A stretch of DNA of 64,000 bases from Planctomycetota bacterium (GCA_016716265.1 JADJWQ010000004.1:62001-126000); one strand, 5' to 3'. Counted from the stretch's first letter, positions 11,140-20,723 are shown. Program-made: numbers and translations. Notes: generated by a model not told the origin, from the letters alone.

Positions 11140-11463
11140 AAACTCCAGGTGCCCGAGTTCGGCCGAGAAACCCCGGTTTCCGGCCGATCTGCATTTCGCG
11201 GCGGGCGAGTGTGCAATGGAGTGTGCATTGGCCTGGCCACACCGGGGCACGGTCTGGCACGGCCTGGCACGATCTGGCACGGATCGGATGGCGAGGGAGG
11301 CGTGAGGTAGGCCCTGCGATGCTGGGGCACGGTGGCCGAGCCGTGGACGCGGCTGCTGGCACTGATCCGGTCGCGAGGTAGGCCCTGCGACGATCCTGCT
11401 CGGATCCTGCAGAGCCAACTCGCGCGGCGTGGCGGACGGGGCTCGGCGTCAGGCCGCACGAAG
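11140..11463. repeat. dispersed repeat block C
   Basis: The block matches 33903-34267 over most of its length, with a rearranged middle. Shared landmarks are 'aggtgcccgagttcggccga', 'gcatttcgcggcgggcgag', CTGGCACG units, and two copies each of 'gaggtaggccctgcga' (11306 and 11374 here). It directly follows the 3' end of the minus-strand recombinase gene, so it may be part of that element's recombination region; this is inference. Confidence 0.65.
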
Positions 11464-11625
11464 GTGCACGTGCGCGCGTGTGGCGAGGGCGCCCCCAGGG
11501 GGCGCGCCGGAGGGCCGCGGCGGCACGTCGGCGAGCGTGGGCCGACTCAGCGGGCGCGTCGCGGCCGAGGCCGTCGGTGCCGTCGATGGGCCGAGCCGGC
11601 CGCGCGATCGCCGATCCGGCCGGGT

Positions 11626-12597
11626 TCAGCCAGCGCGGTCCGTGCTCGCGGGCTCGCCCCCCGACGCGAATATCCTCGGCACCGGGAACGTCCCCGGCAG
11701 CTCGCGGAACAGGTCGCCGTCGTCGAGCTCGCCGTAGAGGTCCATCGTCAGCCGGATGTCCGAGTGCCGGAGCACCTGCTGGATCACCTTCGGGTGGACC
11801 TTCAGCTCGATCAGGATCCGCGCGCAGCTCTTGCGCAGGCAGTGGAAGTCGACCCGCTTCCGTCCAGCGCCGCGCTCGGCGGTGAGGCCGGCGGTCTCGG
11901 CGTCCTTGCGCACGATCGTGGCGATCTTCGATGGCAGGCGGAACACGCGGTCCGCATCGCGCACCGGGTCGTCGCCGTGTCTGGCGTGCAGCGCATCGCG
12001 TCGCGCCCGCATCTGCAGGAGCGAGTCGACCACGAAGCCCTGGAGCGGGATGACGGCGTCGTCGCCGTTCTTCGTGAACCTCCCGTCGAGCCGCACCGAG
12101 GGCCGTGCGCTGTCGAGGCGCAGGTCGTCCCAGCAGAGCGACGCGCACTCGCCGGCGCGGAACGCGGTCGTCAGCACGAACCAGTAGAGCACCTGCCGGT
12201 CGCGCACCGCCTCGCAGTAGTCGGGCCGCGACTGCAGGCCGCCGAGCGGTCGCTCCGCGACGTAGCGTGCCCAGGCCGCCTCGACGAGCCGCTCCGCCTC
12301 CTCGAAGCGGAAGCCGACGCGCTTGAAGATCCGGAACCTGTCGCGGTTCGAGGTCCGCACCGGGAGGTTGCGCAGCGGGTCGCACTCCCAGCGCCCGGTG
12401 CGCTCCAGCCACTTGGAGAAGCCGCGCAGCGCGCCGTCGACAGCATCGATGCGATGCCGCGCGTCGACAGCGTGAACGGCTCGTGAGCCGTCGCCTTGGT
12501 GACCGGAGCCGGAGCTGCAGGGACGGCGTCGCAGGAAGCCAGCCGATATGATGTTCGACACGCACAGCCTACCGCCAGTTGGCAGCAGGCCTGGCAC
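11626..12597 (-). CDS. tyrosine recombinase, N-terminally short
   Basis: This encodes a site-specific recombinase of the phage-integrase (lambda Int/XerC) family, which cuts and rejoins DNA through a covalent tyrosine link. The catalytic residues are visible in order: Arg in 'TTAFRAGECASLCWDDL', a likely Lys in 'GRFTKNGDDAVIPL', His-x-x-Arg in 'FHCLRKSCARILIE', and His...Tyr in 'VLRHSDIRLTMDLYGEL'. Recognisable homology starts only around residue 53 (ALRGFSKWLERTGRWECDPL), the last helix of the core-binding domain, and the preceding residues look like unrelated DNA. The DNA-binding N-terminus therefore seems truncated, or the start lies in a different frame. The repeat block at 11140-11463 lies beyond its stop codon. 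Confidence 0.7.
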   Translation of the reverse strand: MPGLLPTGGRLCVSNIISAGFLRRRPCSSGSGHQGDGSRAVHAVDARHRIDAVDGALRGFSKWLERTGRWECDPLRNLPVRTSNRDRFRIFKRVGFRFEEAERLVEAAWARYVAERPLGGLQSRPDYCEAVRDRQVLYWFVLTTAFRAGECASLCWDDLRLDSARPSVRLDGRFTKNGDDAVIPLQGFVVDSLLQMRARRDALHARHGDDPVRDADRVFRLPSKIATIVRKDAETAGLTAERGAGRKRVDFHCLRKSCARILIELKVHPKVIQQVLRHSDIRLTMDLYGELDDGDLFRELPGTFPVPRIFASGGEPASTDRAG

Positions 12598-12929
12598 GGG
12601 GGTATTCCGCCCCTGGTTCGCAGCGGAGTCGGGCTGCGAACCCGCGAGGGCCGGGCTCGTTCAGCGTGCCGTCGCAGACGGCACGCTCATCGTGGCGATC
12701 ATGGTCGACGAACGGATCGGCGAACACGAGCCATCGTGTGAGGCGGACGGACCAGACTCCGACGATGGGGCCACGCAGTTGTGAAGCGTGCGGACAACTC
12801 GGGGCGTCGCCCCGGCGCAAGTTCGGGATGCCGTCGGCGAGCCGCCGGAGGCAACGTGATGGCGGCTGAAGTTCTTTATATTCAAATCGTTGCGGCTCTC
12901 GCCGCCTCTCCATACAATCGATTCAGGTC
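12598..12929. other. no supported gene
   Basis: The gap between the recombinase and the next gene shows only short frames without recognisable domains. Its last part is AT-richer than the surroundings and may carry the promoter of the gene at 12930. Confidence 0.35.
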
Positions 12930-14330
12930 ATGTCGGTCCCCCTCGCACAGCGCGCATCCCCAGCACCCGACTCAACGGCAGCGCTGCTGCAGCGGCAGCG
13001 TGGGTTCGCCGGCTCGACTGCCTCCCGCAGGATGGCTGCCGGAAGCGGCGGGCACCAGTGGATCGGGAAGAAGTATGCGTCTTGCTCCTGCAAGAGCGGA
13101 CACAGCTGGATCGGAGTCCAGAATCACAAGTGTGGAGGCTGTGAGGGCTCCGGGGGCCGCACGCAACAGACAATCCGCGCGGTCGGACGAGGGATGTCGG
13201 CGGGCGTCGCCGCCGGATCAGCACCTGCGCTGATGGGCATGCTTGGTGGCGGGCAGGGCGCGATGTCGCTCGGTGGCGGTGCGCTCAGGATGCGCGACGG
13301 AGAGCGGTGCTGTTGCCAACCTCCACGGCCGGGACCGGCGACTCCTGGACCGGCGACTCCTGGACCGGCGACTCCTGGACCGGCGATTCCGGAGCTGCCG
13401 GGGCCGACGACTCCGGGCGGGCTGCCGGCGCGCCTGGTCGGCGCGCGCGAGACCGCGATGGCTCGCACGAGCGCAGGCAACATGGCGTCATTGAGCGCGG
13501 TTGGCTCGACGGCCGGAAGCGTGGCCGCGGGCGGGAAGCTGCCGGTGAGCAGTGTGGCGTCTGGTGGCCGTAGCGGCTATCCGTGGTGGCCGGGATGCCC
13601 GGAGAGTGGCGTTGTCAGGGCTGGGCGTTGCGCTTGCCAGCTCAGAGACCGGGCGGCGCCGGGCTGTTGCTGCTGCATCAAGCGAGCGGAGGTGAGGCCG
13701 TGGCCCGAGCGGCATCTCCCAAAGGACGGATATTGGGAGAGATTCAGCTTCATCGCGTACTTCGAAGCAATGCGCATAGACGAGCGAATCGGCGATCTGG
13801 GCCCCTGTCATCAGGAGTGGTGGGAGGTCTCTGACGACCGGGTCGGTTTAACCAACAAGGATCTGTACGTTGGGCGAACCGCTCCCGCCGACGACTGGGC
13901 CGAAGTCGATCTCTCGCGACATATCGACGGATCGGCGAATCTGGAGATGTACGATCTTGCCTGTGAGACCCACGATACCGGGTTACGCCTTCAGCTCATG
14001 GATATCCCAGGCACAAGCAACGCCCTGGGAACGATAGCAGCGGATGAGGACCGGCTTGTAATATATATGCGGTTCCAAAGCAGCTGCCCTCACATGCAGT
14101 GTAAGGATGTATGTGTTTTGTTTGGGGTCAAATACCGCGCGTTTCACAGGCCCGAAGTAACTGTTTTCGGACCAGTGGACGGCGATCTGTGTAGTAGTGG
14201 CCGTCCTGCCGTGGTTAAGGGGCCACAGGGCTCGATATTTACCGGGGACGTGCCGCGCGTGATCAGTGGGGTCCTACCAGCGGCGATGGTGCCTGCAACG
14301 TGGGGGGGCGGGCACTTACTGCGCGAGTGA
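12930..14330 (+). CDS. Cys-rich toxin-like protein with Pro-repeat linker
   Basis: The 466-residue product has an N-terminal Cys cluster (SCSCKSGHSWIG...KCGGCEG, about residues 51-72) that could bind zinc, then a Gly/Ala-rich helical stretch, 'CCCQPP', a PATPG repeat linker (about residues 127-155), a second hydrophobic/Gly-rich stretch, and from about residue 246 a run of four cysteines (GCCCCIKRAEV) that opens a C-terminal domain containing 'CHQEWWEVSDD'. A CCCC entry followed by an EWWE motif recalls a domain seen at the end of some RHS/PAAR polymorphic toxins; this is from memory and unconfirmed. ATG 12930 follows CAGG. The next gene, 151 bases downstream, is a small membrane protein that could be its partner. 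Confidence 0.6.
   Translation: MSVPLAQRASPAPDSTAALLQRQRGFAGSTASRRMAAGSGGHQWIGKKYASCSCKSGHSWIGVQNHKCGGCEGSGGRTQQTIRAVGRGMSAGVAAGSAPALMGMLGGGQGAMSLGGGALRMRDGERCCCQPPRPGPATPGPATPGPATPGPAIPELPGPTTPGGLPARLVGARETAMARTSAGNMASLSAVGSTAGSVAAGGKLPVSSVASGGRSGYPWWPGCPESGVVRAGRCACQLRDRAAPGCCCCIKRAEVRPWPERHLPKDGYWERFSFIAYFEAMRIDERIGDLGPCHQEWWEVSDDRVGLTNKDLYVGRTAPADDWAEVDLSRHIDGSANLEMYDLACETHDTGLRLQLMDIPGTSNALGTIAADEDRLVIYMRFQSSCPHMQCKDVCVLFGVKYRAFHRPEVTVFGPVDGDLCSSGRPAVVKGPQGSIFTGDVPRVISGVLPAAMVPATWGGGHLLRE
13332..13391 (+). repeat. four tandem 15-bp units
   Basis: Three exact copies of ggaccggcgactcct (13332, 13347, 13362) are followed by a fourth diverged copy at 13377. They are in frame and encode the PATPG repeat of the host protein, so copy-number change would lengthen or shorten the linker without a frameshift. 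Confidence 0.9.
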
Positions 14331-14481
14331 ACAGCCTCCACGGCGAGGTTCGAGTCATGGAGATTCAGCCATTTAGCCGCTGCAACGCGCATATCGATAC
14401 TGGTTGACGCTCTCGGAGTCGCGATTCGAACATGAACTTTGCGCCACGAAACCAGGGTTGGCCTAGAGGCACGCAAGATCA

Positions 14482-14949
14482 ATGAGTTCCGATATGTCCG
14501 GGATCCGCACAGCACCACACAACGATGGCGACACGGTGGATCGGCGCATGGTAGATGGCCTCAAGTGCACGGCTCGCCGCGAAATAGTACTTGCTGCGAG
14601 CTTGCTGTGTGCAATAGGGGGATTGCCAATTCTACTGTACGTGTTCGCGTCGCCGATCGAGTCGGAAACGCCGGGTCCTGAATACCTTCTTCAGCGTCGG
14701 TTCGAAGCGATCGTAAATGGCAGGTTGTTTGCTAAGGAAATGCGCCTCCATCATGGCGATGCGTACCGCGCCGTTCTCCGGACGCTTGAGCGACCGGAGA
14801 TCAGGCGAGCTGGGTTCCATCTGGATGGGCTTGCTAACGAATGGGTCGCGCGGCGCGTTGACGGTGGGGCTGTGCTCGTGTCACGGGGAGCCGACGGCGT
14901 ATTGGGTACGTCCGACGATTGGGCTTCACCTGTGATCGGTTCTCAATAG
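14482..14949 (+). CDS. small membrane-anchored hypothetical protein
   Basis: The 155-residue product has one strong hydrophobic segment (about residues 36-57, EIVLAASLLCAIGGLPILLY) and a soluble C-terminal domain ending in 'GADGVLGTSDDW', a motif resembling the end of short export-type pseudopilin-like or DUF proteins. No family assignment is safe. It follows the Cys-rich toxin-like gene on the same strand and is followed 15 bases later by the 76-bp dispersed repeat, the same order as the orphan gene at 9986. An immunity role is possible but unproven. Confidence 0.5.
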   Translation: MSSDMSGIRTAPHNDGDTVDRRMVDGLKCTARREIVLAASLLCAIGGLPILLYVFASPIESETPGPEYLLQRRFEAIVNGRLFAKEMRLHHGDAYRAVLRTLERPEIRRAGFHLDGLANEWVARRVDGGAVLVSRGADGVLGTSDDWASPVIGSQ

Positions 14950-14964
14950 GCAACATCTCCGGCG

Positions 14965-15040
14965 CGTGGTGTCCGAGAACGCGGCCGAGGTCGTTTCGGG
15001 GCCGAACGCGGTCTCAAGGCCGTGTCGTTGCGATCGGGTT
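14965..15040. repeat. 76-bp dispersed repeat, copy 2
   Basis: This is the near-identical partner of 10636-10711. The following bases (to about 15150) include 'ccgacgcgaccgtcattggg', which resembles the 3' flank of the integrase-type IS near 29424 and 31274, so an IS end probably lies here too. Confidence 0.7.
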
Positions 15041-15287
15041 GTCGCGAGTTCTGCCGAGCAACGACCGGGACGGGCAGGACGGTCGCGCGACTTGCAGCGT
15101 GATCAGTTGCCCGCTATCCCTTCCCCGACGCGACCGTCATTGGGTTGCGCGCGGGCCTCGCGCGGGGCAGGGGCCTGTAGTGGTCCAGCAATCTTCCGGG
15201 CTGCGCCGGCGCGACGCATCCCGCTCTGAGAGCCTGGTTTAGCATCCTTTCCTTGGTCGGCTTCCCTCGGAGTTCCAAAGCCCCGCC

Positions 15288-16616
15288 ATGGCGAGACGTC
15301 ACCCACTCGCTCTCCCCCGCGGCTGGACCAGGACCGTGCGGTCGAGCTTCCTGCACGCCGCCTCCGTGGCCTTCACCGCGCTGACCTTCGCCTGGCGCTC
15401 GGCGGCGAGGAGCCGTCGCGTCACGATCCGAGTCCAGGCCGAGTTGGACCGCGCCGAGACCGAGATCGCCCTGCTCAGGGAGGAGTTGGACATCAAGGAC
15501 GAGCGCCTCGGACGCATCCCGCCGCGGCGGCGCTCCCACTACGGCCCGATCCAGCGGATGCGGATCCTGGAACTGAAGGCCGCGCGCGGCTGGTCGTCGG
15601 CGCAGACCGCGAGGGTGTTCGGCGTCACCGAGGACACGATCGTGTCCTGGCTACGTCGCATCGACGAGGCGACCGATCGTCCCCTGGTGCGCCTGCCAGG
15701 GCCGGCAAACAGGTTCCCCGACTTCGTCGCCCATCTCGTCCAGCGCCTGAAGGTCCTGTGCCCGTCGCTGGGCAAGCTCCGCATCGCCCAGGTCCTGGCT
15801 CGGGCCGGCCTCCACCTCGGCACGACGACCGTCGGGAGGATGCTGAGGTCGCCGTCCGCGGCCGACGACGTGGAGCAGGCACTCCTCATCGACGAGCAGT
15901 CCGCCGAGCCCCGCCGCGTCACCGCCAAGTACCCCGACCACGTCTGGCACGTCGACCTCACCGTCGTGCCGACGGCGGCCGGGTTCTGGGTGCCGTGGCT
16001 GCCGTTCTCCAGGCCCCAGCGCTGGCCGTTCTGCTGGTGGGTCGCGGTGGTCGTCGATCACCTCTCGCGACGCGTGTGCGGCTTCGCCGTGTTCACGAAG
16101 ATGCCGACGTCGACGGATATCTGCCGCTTCCTCGACCGCGAGACGAGCCGACGCGGCAACCGGAAGCCGAGGCACATCGTCGCGGACAAGGGAAAGCAGT
16201 TCTTCTGCGCGACCTTCCGGAACTGGTGCGCGCGCCGTCGCATCCGGCCACGCTTCGGCGCGGTCGGCAGGCAGGGCAGCATCGCGGTGGTCGAGCGCTT
16301 CATCCGCTCGATGAAGTCGGAGTGCACGCGACGGATCCGCGTGCCGTTCGATCTCCGGTCGATGCGCGACGAGATCGGGGCCTACGCCACGTGGTACAAC
16401 GAGCACCGGCCGCATCAGGCGCTCGATGGCCGAACACCATCCGAGGCCCACGGTGCCACGGCATCGCCCGCCCGAACTGTCGCCTTCGAGCCGCGACCGC
16501 GATGGCCGGTCTCAAACGATGACGACGTCACGCGCGTCCGCGACCTCCGGCTGCACGTCACGCACTTCGACGGCCGCCGGCACCTGCCCATCGTCGAGCT
16601 CTCGCCGGCCGCCTGA
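15288..16616 (+). CDS. integrase-core (rve) DDE transposase
   Basis: The product is an intact 442-residue transposase. A coiled-coil-like N-terminus is followed by a helix-turn-helix (about residues 84-124, MRILELKAARGWSSAQTARV) and an rve catalytic core. The catalytic triad is visible: Asp in 'VWHVDLTVV', Asp in 'HIVADKGKQFF' and Glu in 'VVERFIRSMKSE', followed by 'YNEHRPHQALDGRTPSEAHG', a signature of IS3/IS481-like integrases. It is the only transposase in the window with an uninterrupted frame and full triad, so it may still be active. The ATG at 15288 was taken; terminal repeats were not found. It is a different lineage from the elements at 29271 and 40908. Confidence 0.85.
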   Translation: MARRHPLALPRGWTRTVRSSFLHAASVAFTALTFAWRSAARSRRVTIRVQAELDRAETEIALLREELDIKDERLGRIPPRRRSHYGPIQRMRILELKAARGWSSAQTARVFGVTEDTIVSWLRRIDEATDRPLVRLPGPANRFPDFVAHLVQRLKVLCPSLGKLRIAQVLARAGLHLGTTTVGRMLRSPSAADDVEQALLIDEQSAEPRRVTAKYPDHVWHVDLTVVPTAAGFWVPWLPFSRPQRWPFCWWVAVVVDHLSRRVCGFAVFTKMPTSTDICRFLDRETSRRGNRKPRHIVADKGKQFFCATFRNWCARRRIRPRFGAVGRQGSIAVVERFIRSMKSECTRRIRVPFDLRSMRDEIGAYATWYNEHRPHQALDGRTPSEAHGATASPARTVAFEPRPRWPVSNDDDVTRVRDLRLHVTHFDGRRHLPIVELSPAA

Positions 16617-16870
16617 ACGCTGAGCCGTTGTCCGTGGCCGAAGCTCGTAAGCGGCCAACCTGCGCGCGCTCCGACACACCGCCGCCCACGACCTCCGCCG
16701 GCGCCTCTCGATCGTGGTCGTTCGGTCCCGATCGAGTGCAACTGCGCGCCCCCGACGCAAGTCGCTCGGCTCGAAACGCGGTCGCGGAAACTCGTGGACC
16801 AGTACAGCCCCGCGGTGCCGGCCGGATACGGGGCGGCCGGTTCCAGCCGACGATGTCTCGCGCAGCCGGC

Positions 16871-19135
16871 TCAGCGACCGTGCGTCGTCTCGAGGATGTT
16901 GGAGAACGCCACGCTGCCCCAGTAGCAGGTGGGAGGAGCGCTCGGCGTGAGGGTCCAGAACTGCGAGCGGAGCGTGGTGCCCAGCGCATTGGGGTCGCAG
17001 ATCACGGCGATCGGAACGAACGTGCCGCCGTTGGCGATGGGGATGTCGACGGTGAACGTCGGCAGCAGGGCGCGGCAGGTGTTGCACGCGAGGATCGGAG
17101 CGCCGGGCGCCAGACTGACGTCGATGGCGAGGACGCTGATGGTGCTGCCGCCGTTGTTGGCCCCGGTCAGCCGTAGGCCCCAGTCGGGGTTGCCGAGGGC
17201 CATCGGCCCGTTCGCGGTGAGCGTGCCGCCTTGGCCGCAGCCGCCACCGAGGTCGACGATCGGTCCACCGGGCCCGAAGGCCTCCCATCCCTGCGTGAAG
17301 GCGAAGGGGCCATCCCACATCGCGGCCATCGCGCGGTCGTCGTCGTTGCGACCACCCGTGTAGGTCGACGCGAACCCTCCGTTCGCACAGAAGGGCTTGA
17401 GTGTGTCGATCGGGCCACAGGCCTCGCCGCGAGCGTTCGTCAGTACGGCGACGACGTCCCCACGGCCGGGGAAGACCTCTCCCCAGCTCACGCCGAAGAA
17501 CCGCCGAGACGGATTCGCGCCATTCTGCACGAACGTCACGGCCGGCGACTCCTCACGCTGGTTCGGAGTGTCTTCGAGTTCCGCCTGACGCGTGAACGCC
17601 CAGACCGCGCCGGGGCTCGACGGAACGCGGAGGTCGATCGTCCAGATCCCGGTGCTACTCGAGTTGCCGGGCTCCTGGCGGCGGTACACGCACAGGAAGT
17701 TCTCACCATTGCCATCGACGACCGGCTCGCCGACGGGGAGAGTCGCACTCGAGTTCCCGGCGATGAGGGCAACCGAACTCAGGAACGTGCTGTCGAGGCT
17801 CAGGGCTCGGGCGGCGATGTACGACGGCGCCTCCTCCCAGACGACGAAGAGACGTCGCGCGTCTCCGCCGCTGTTGCACGTCCGTGGCCGGCGGGCCGCG
17901 GTGAATCCAGTGAGCTGACGTGAGCGGACGATGGTCGGATCGCCATTGACGTCGATCGAGATCTCACGACTCTGGATCCCGTTGTACGGATCGGCGAACA
18001 CGACCATGCACGCGTCGTCTGCCAACGTGCGATCACCGCACACGTCCGGCTGAATGCCCTCGGTAAGCGGTCCCCTGGAGGGCACGAGGTTGCCGGCGTG
18101 CAGTAGAAACTGTCGGAGGCTGGAGCCGCTGGCCGCCGTGACGGCGCGGCCGATGATCTGCTTACCGTCGTTCGGGTCGTGCGAGTCGAATTCCATGACC
18201 GCGTAGAACATGTCGCGCAGGTTCACGTTCGCGACCTTCGCGGCGTACATGTCCTCGACGCCGTTCTCGATGTTCACGCGAGTGCCGACCGTCGTCCCGT
18301 TCTGCCGGACGCGCTGGCCGTAGACGTCCCGGTCCGAGGCGGAGACCGTGTGCTGCCAAACGACGAGGTACAGGTCCCAGGTGACGTCGTACGCCACGTC
18401 GGACAGGATGGCGCCGTTGCCATGGCGGCCGAGCGGCCCGATCAGGGGGTCGAGGACCAGGGGGTATCGAGCCGTGTCGACGAAGGCTGCAGGCAGCACG
18501 AGCTCGAGTTGGGAGCCGTCCCAGCGGAGTTCACCGGCGCACCGGCGCCCGCGGGCATCGATGCCGACGACTCGGCCGATCCCGACGAGCGGTTCGCCGT
18601 CTCGGTGCAGAGTCAGGCCGTCGTCGTAGTGACCCACCTCGGCAGTCAGCTCCGTGTCGAGTGACAATCGCACGACGAGATCGCCCTGTCCCGGAAGTCG
18701 CGTCGGGAAGACGAAGCTCTGCTCGATGCCGTCCTCGATGACCTCGTAGGTCTCCACGACGTCCGTGTCGTGCACGTAGCGCACGGTGTTGCCGTCGAGC
18801 GTCGGTTGGACGCTGCGCGGATTCTTGGTCGGCGGAAGCACGCTGCGCTCGCCGTGCAGGATCTCTGCGAGCCTGAAACGCACGGGCAGCGAACGGGGCG
18901 CCAGCGGGCCGAGTGTCGGCACGAACACCACTCCGTCCGGCGCGAACTGTGCCTTCCAGCGTGCCTGCGAGGCCCACAGCTCGCCGTCGGTCGAGTTCAC
19001 GACGGCGGGACGCATGAAGTCCGTGATGCTGCCCTCCGGTAGGTTCGGTTGCGGATCCTGTGCGCGGAGCACCCCGGCGACGAGGGTCACGGCCGCGAGG
19101 GCAGTGGTGGAAATAAGGGAATCGGTTCGCAGCAT
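16871..19135 (-). CDS. large exported protein, paralogue 1
   Basis: The product has about 754 residues, starting at 'MLRTDSLISTTALAAVTLVA' with a signal peptide ending near 'VLRAQ'. The first third contains 'GELWASQARWKAQF' and 'LPAAFVDTARYPLVLDPLIG', a region also found in other planctomycete surface proteins. The middle looks like a beta-propeller-type repeat region (VAYDVTWDLYLVVWQ..., QPDVCGDRTLADDACMVVF). The C-terminus holds the Gly/Cys-rich domain 'GGGCGQGGTLTANGPMALGN' followed by 'CNTCRALLPTFTVDIPI', probably a surface or sorting domain. The upstream ATG in the same frame is ignored because the signal peptide starts here. Function is unknown. It is a clear paralogue of the gene at 20644-22926. 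Confidence 0.8.
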   Translation of the reverse strand: MLRTDSLISTTALAAVTLVAGVLRAQDPQPNLPEGSITDFMRPAVVNSTDGELWASQARWKAQFAPDGVVFVPTLGPLAPRSLPVRFRLAEILHGERSVLPPTKNPRSVQPTLDGNTVRYVHDTDVVETYEVIEDGIEQSFVFPTRLPGQGDLVVRLSLDTELTAEVGHYDDGLTLHRDGEPLVGIGRVVGIDARGRRCAGELRWDGSQLELVLPAAFVDTARYPLVLDPLIGPLGRHGNGAILSDVAYDVTWDLYLVVWQHTVSASDRDVYGQRVRQNGTTVGTRVNIENGVEDMYAAKVANVNLRDMFYAVMEFDSHDPNDGKQIIGRAVTAASGSSLRQFLLHAGNLVPSRGPLTEGIQPDVCGDRTLADDACMVVFADPYNGIQSREISIDVNGDPTIVRSRQLTGFTAARRPRTCNSGGDARRLFVVWEEAPSYIAARALSLDSTFLSSVALIAGNSSATLPVGEPVVDGNGENFLCVYRRQEPGNSSSTGIWTIDLRVPSSPGAVWAFTRQAELEDTPNQREESPAVTFVQNGANPSRRFFGVSWGEVFPGRGDVVAVLTNARGEACGPIDTLKPFCANGGFASTYTGGRNDDDRAMAAMWDGPFAFTQGWEAFGPGGPIVDLGGGCGQGGTLTANGPMALGNPDWGLRLTGANNGGSTISVLAIDVSLAPGAPILACNTCRALLPTFTVDIPIANGGTFVPIAVICDPNALGTTLRSQFWTLTPSAPPTCYWGSVAFSNILETTHGR

Positions 19136-20105
19136 GGGGAGAGCCGTGTTTGGAAGACGAATCGGTGCAGCAGCGGACGAGAGCGACCGCGATGCGCGGG
19201 AGTTGTTGTATCCGGCGCTGTGTCGAATGGACAAGCCCACGTGCGCTTTCGTTCAGTCGTTCCATCGGTTTGGTCTCGCGAGGGTAATGGCTCCGGGATC
19301 GAGCAGAGAGGTCTGCTCGCCCGGATATCAGATGGACCCCGCACGGGCCATGCGTAGGGAATCGGTCGAGAAGAACGTGTGACGCAGGCACTCCTCCCGA
19401 TTGGACACGGGATACAAGACCAGCGTCCTGGGAGGAGCGCCCCACGAGGCCTCGTTCTCGTGTGGGTATCAGTCGAGCACGCGGGAGTCGCGGTATCGAT
19501 GCAGAGACTGGTCTATGCGACGGTGGCACCGGCGAGCTCGGGAGACGGCCGCCGCGCGGTGGACGACCGCGGAGACCGAGAAGACGATCGCCGAGCGAAC
19601 GCGTACATAGAGGTGCTCCGAGCGCTCGAACTCGACGATTGCGGGACAGGACTCGGACGATGATGCGATCAACCGCGAGGTCGAGGTGCTCTACGGACCC
19701 ACCCGCGACCCGATCGAGCCGCGCCACAGGTCCGTGCGCGACCGAATCCGAGATCCGAGGCCCGGTCCGTCCGCGGTTGCGAGGGCTCGTTCCTCGGGCC
19801 CGTTCCGTTGCTCCCGCACGGACCGACGGCATGGAATCGAATCGCGGTCGCGCGCGGGTGATGCGCATTCGGTGTCGAGTATCGGAGGCGACCGGGATAT
19901 CCGGGTGGGCCGACTGATCCCCTCGAGACTCAGGCGCTGCGATCGGAATCCCGGTCGCCCCGCGCCCGGGCTCTGCCTGTCACCGCGCGGAGCGCCCCGA
20001 AGTAGGCAAGATCTCCCCGACCGGACTCCCGGCGACTGCACCCGACCGCGCCCTCGCTCCGCCGCACGGCGCCCGGCCTCCCCGCGCAGGGCGCCGAAAT
20101 CCCCT
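19136..20105. other. intergenic region with IS left-end remnant
   Basis: No convincing gene is present. From about 19386 to 19440 the DNA ('cactcctcccgattgg' ... 'gcgtcctgggaggagcgcc') closely resembles the stem-loop of the ISKra4-type element at 1070-1129, so a fragment of such an element is likely. Short frames after it look like degraded coding sequence without a recognisable domain. Confidence 0.45.
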
Positions 20106-20723
20106 TTGTCCTTCCTACGGGCGGTCGCCACGTGTCTCTGGTTCGATGGCCGGGTCGAGGAGGCAGCCCTGTTCTACGTCCCGCTCGTCCCTGGCTCCGA
20201 GCTGGGTCCGGTGCTCCGGACGGACGACGGTGCGGCCCTGGTCGTCGAACTCGGTCTCGGCGGGGCGCGCTACCAGCTCCTGAACGGCGGGCCGCGGTTC
20301 CGACTCGACGAGGCCGCGTCGATCGTCGTCCACACCGCGGACCAGGCCGAGACGGACCGGTATTGGCACGCGGTGAGGTGCGACGGCGGTGAGGAGAGCA
20401 GATGCGGCTCGTGCCGGGACCGGTTCGGCGTGTGGTGGAAGGTGGACGCCGACGCGACCATGCGATGTCAGGCCGCAAGTCCTCGGACGCTGTCCGGCGC
20501 CGTCGAGCGCAGCCGGTTCCTGCCGACCGCGCTCCGCGGCACCGGGGTGCAGCAGAGTGACGTGGAGTCTGGTCGAGCGCTCGCCGTCGCGGGCATCGGA
20601 TCATCTGGTCCGGATCGCGCGCGATGGGTGAGCCGACCCCTGCTCAGCGGCCGTGAGTCGTCTCGAGGATGTTCGAGCAGGAGACCCGGCCCCAGTAGCA
20701 GGTTGGGGGGGTGCCGGGAGTGA
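20106..20723 (+). pseudogene. decayed VOC/PhnB-like gene
   Basis: Residues from the TTG at 20106 match the VOC-fold (glyoxalase-like, PhnB/3-demethylubiquinone methyltransferase-like) family. Visible are 'ATCLWFDGRVEEAALFYVPL', then 'YQLLNGGPRFRLDEAASIVV' and 'YWHAVRCDGGEESRCGSCRD'. These proteins are usually about 155-165 residues and form small dimeric beta-alpha folds. Here the match fades after about residue 120 (VDADATMRC), and the rest runs into the 3' end of the neighbouring minus-strand gene. The C-terminal helices are missing and the start is weak, so it is probably a relic. Confidence 0.6.

Noticed and set aside
13332..13391. CRISPR-like repeats
   Set aside because: The units are 15 bp, contiguous without spacers and in frame with a coding sequence.
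9145..15040. Chromosomal integron with gene cassettes
   Set aside because: The recombinase is not next to an attI-like site, and the repeats lack the paired R/L box structure of attC sites.
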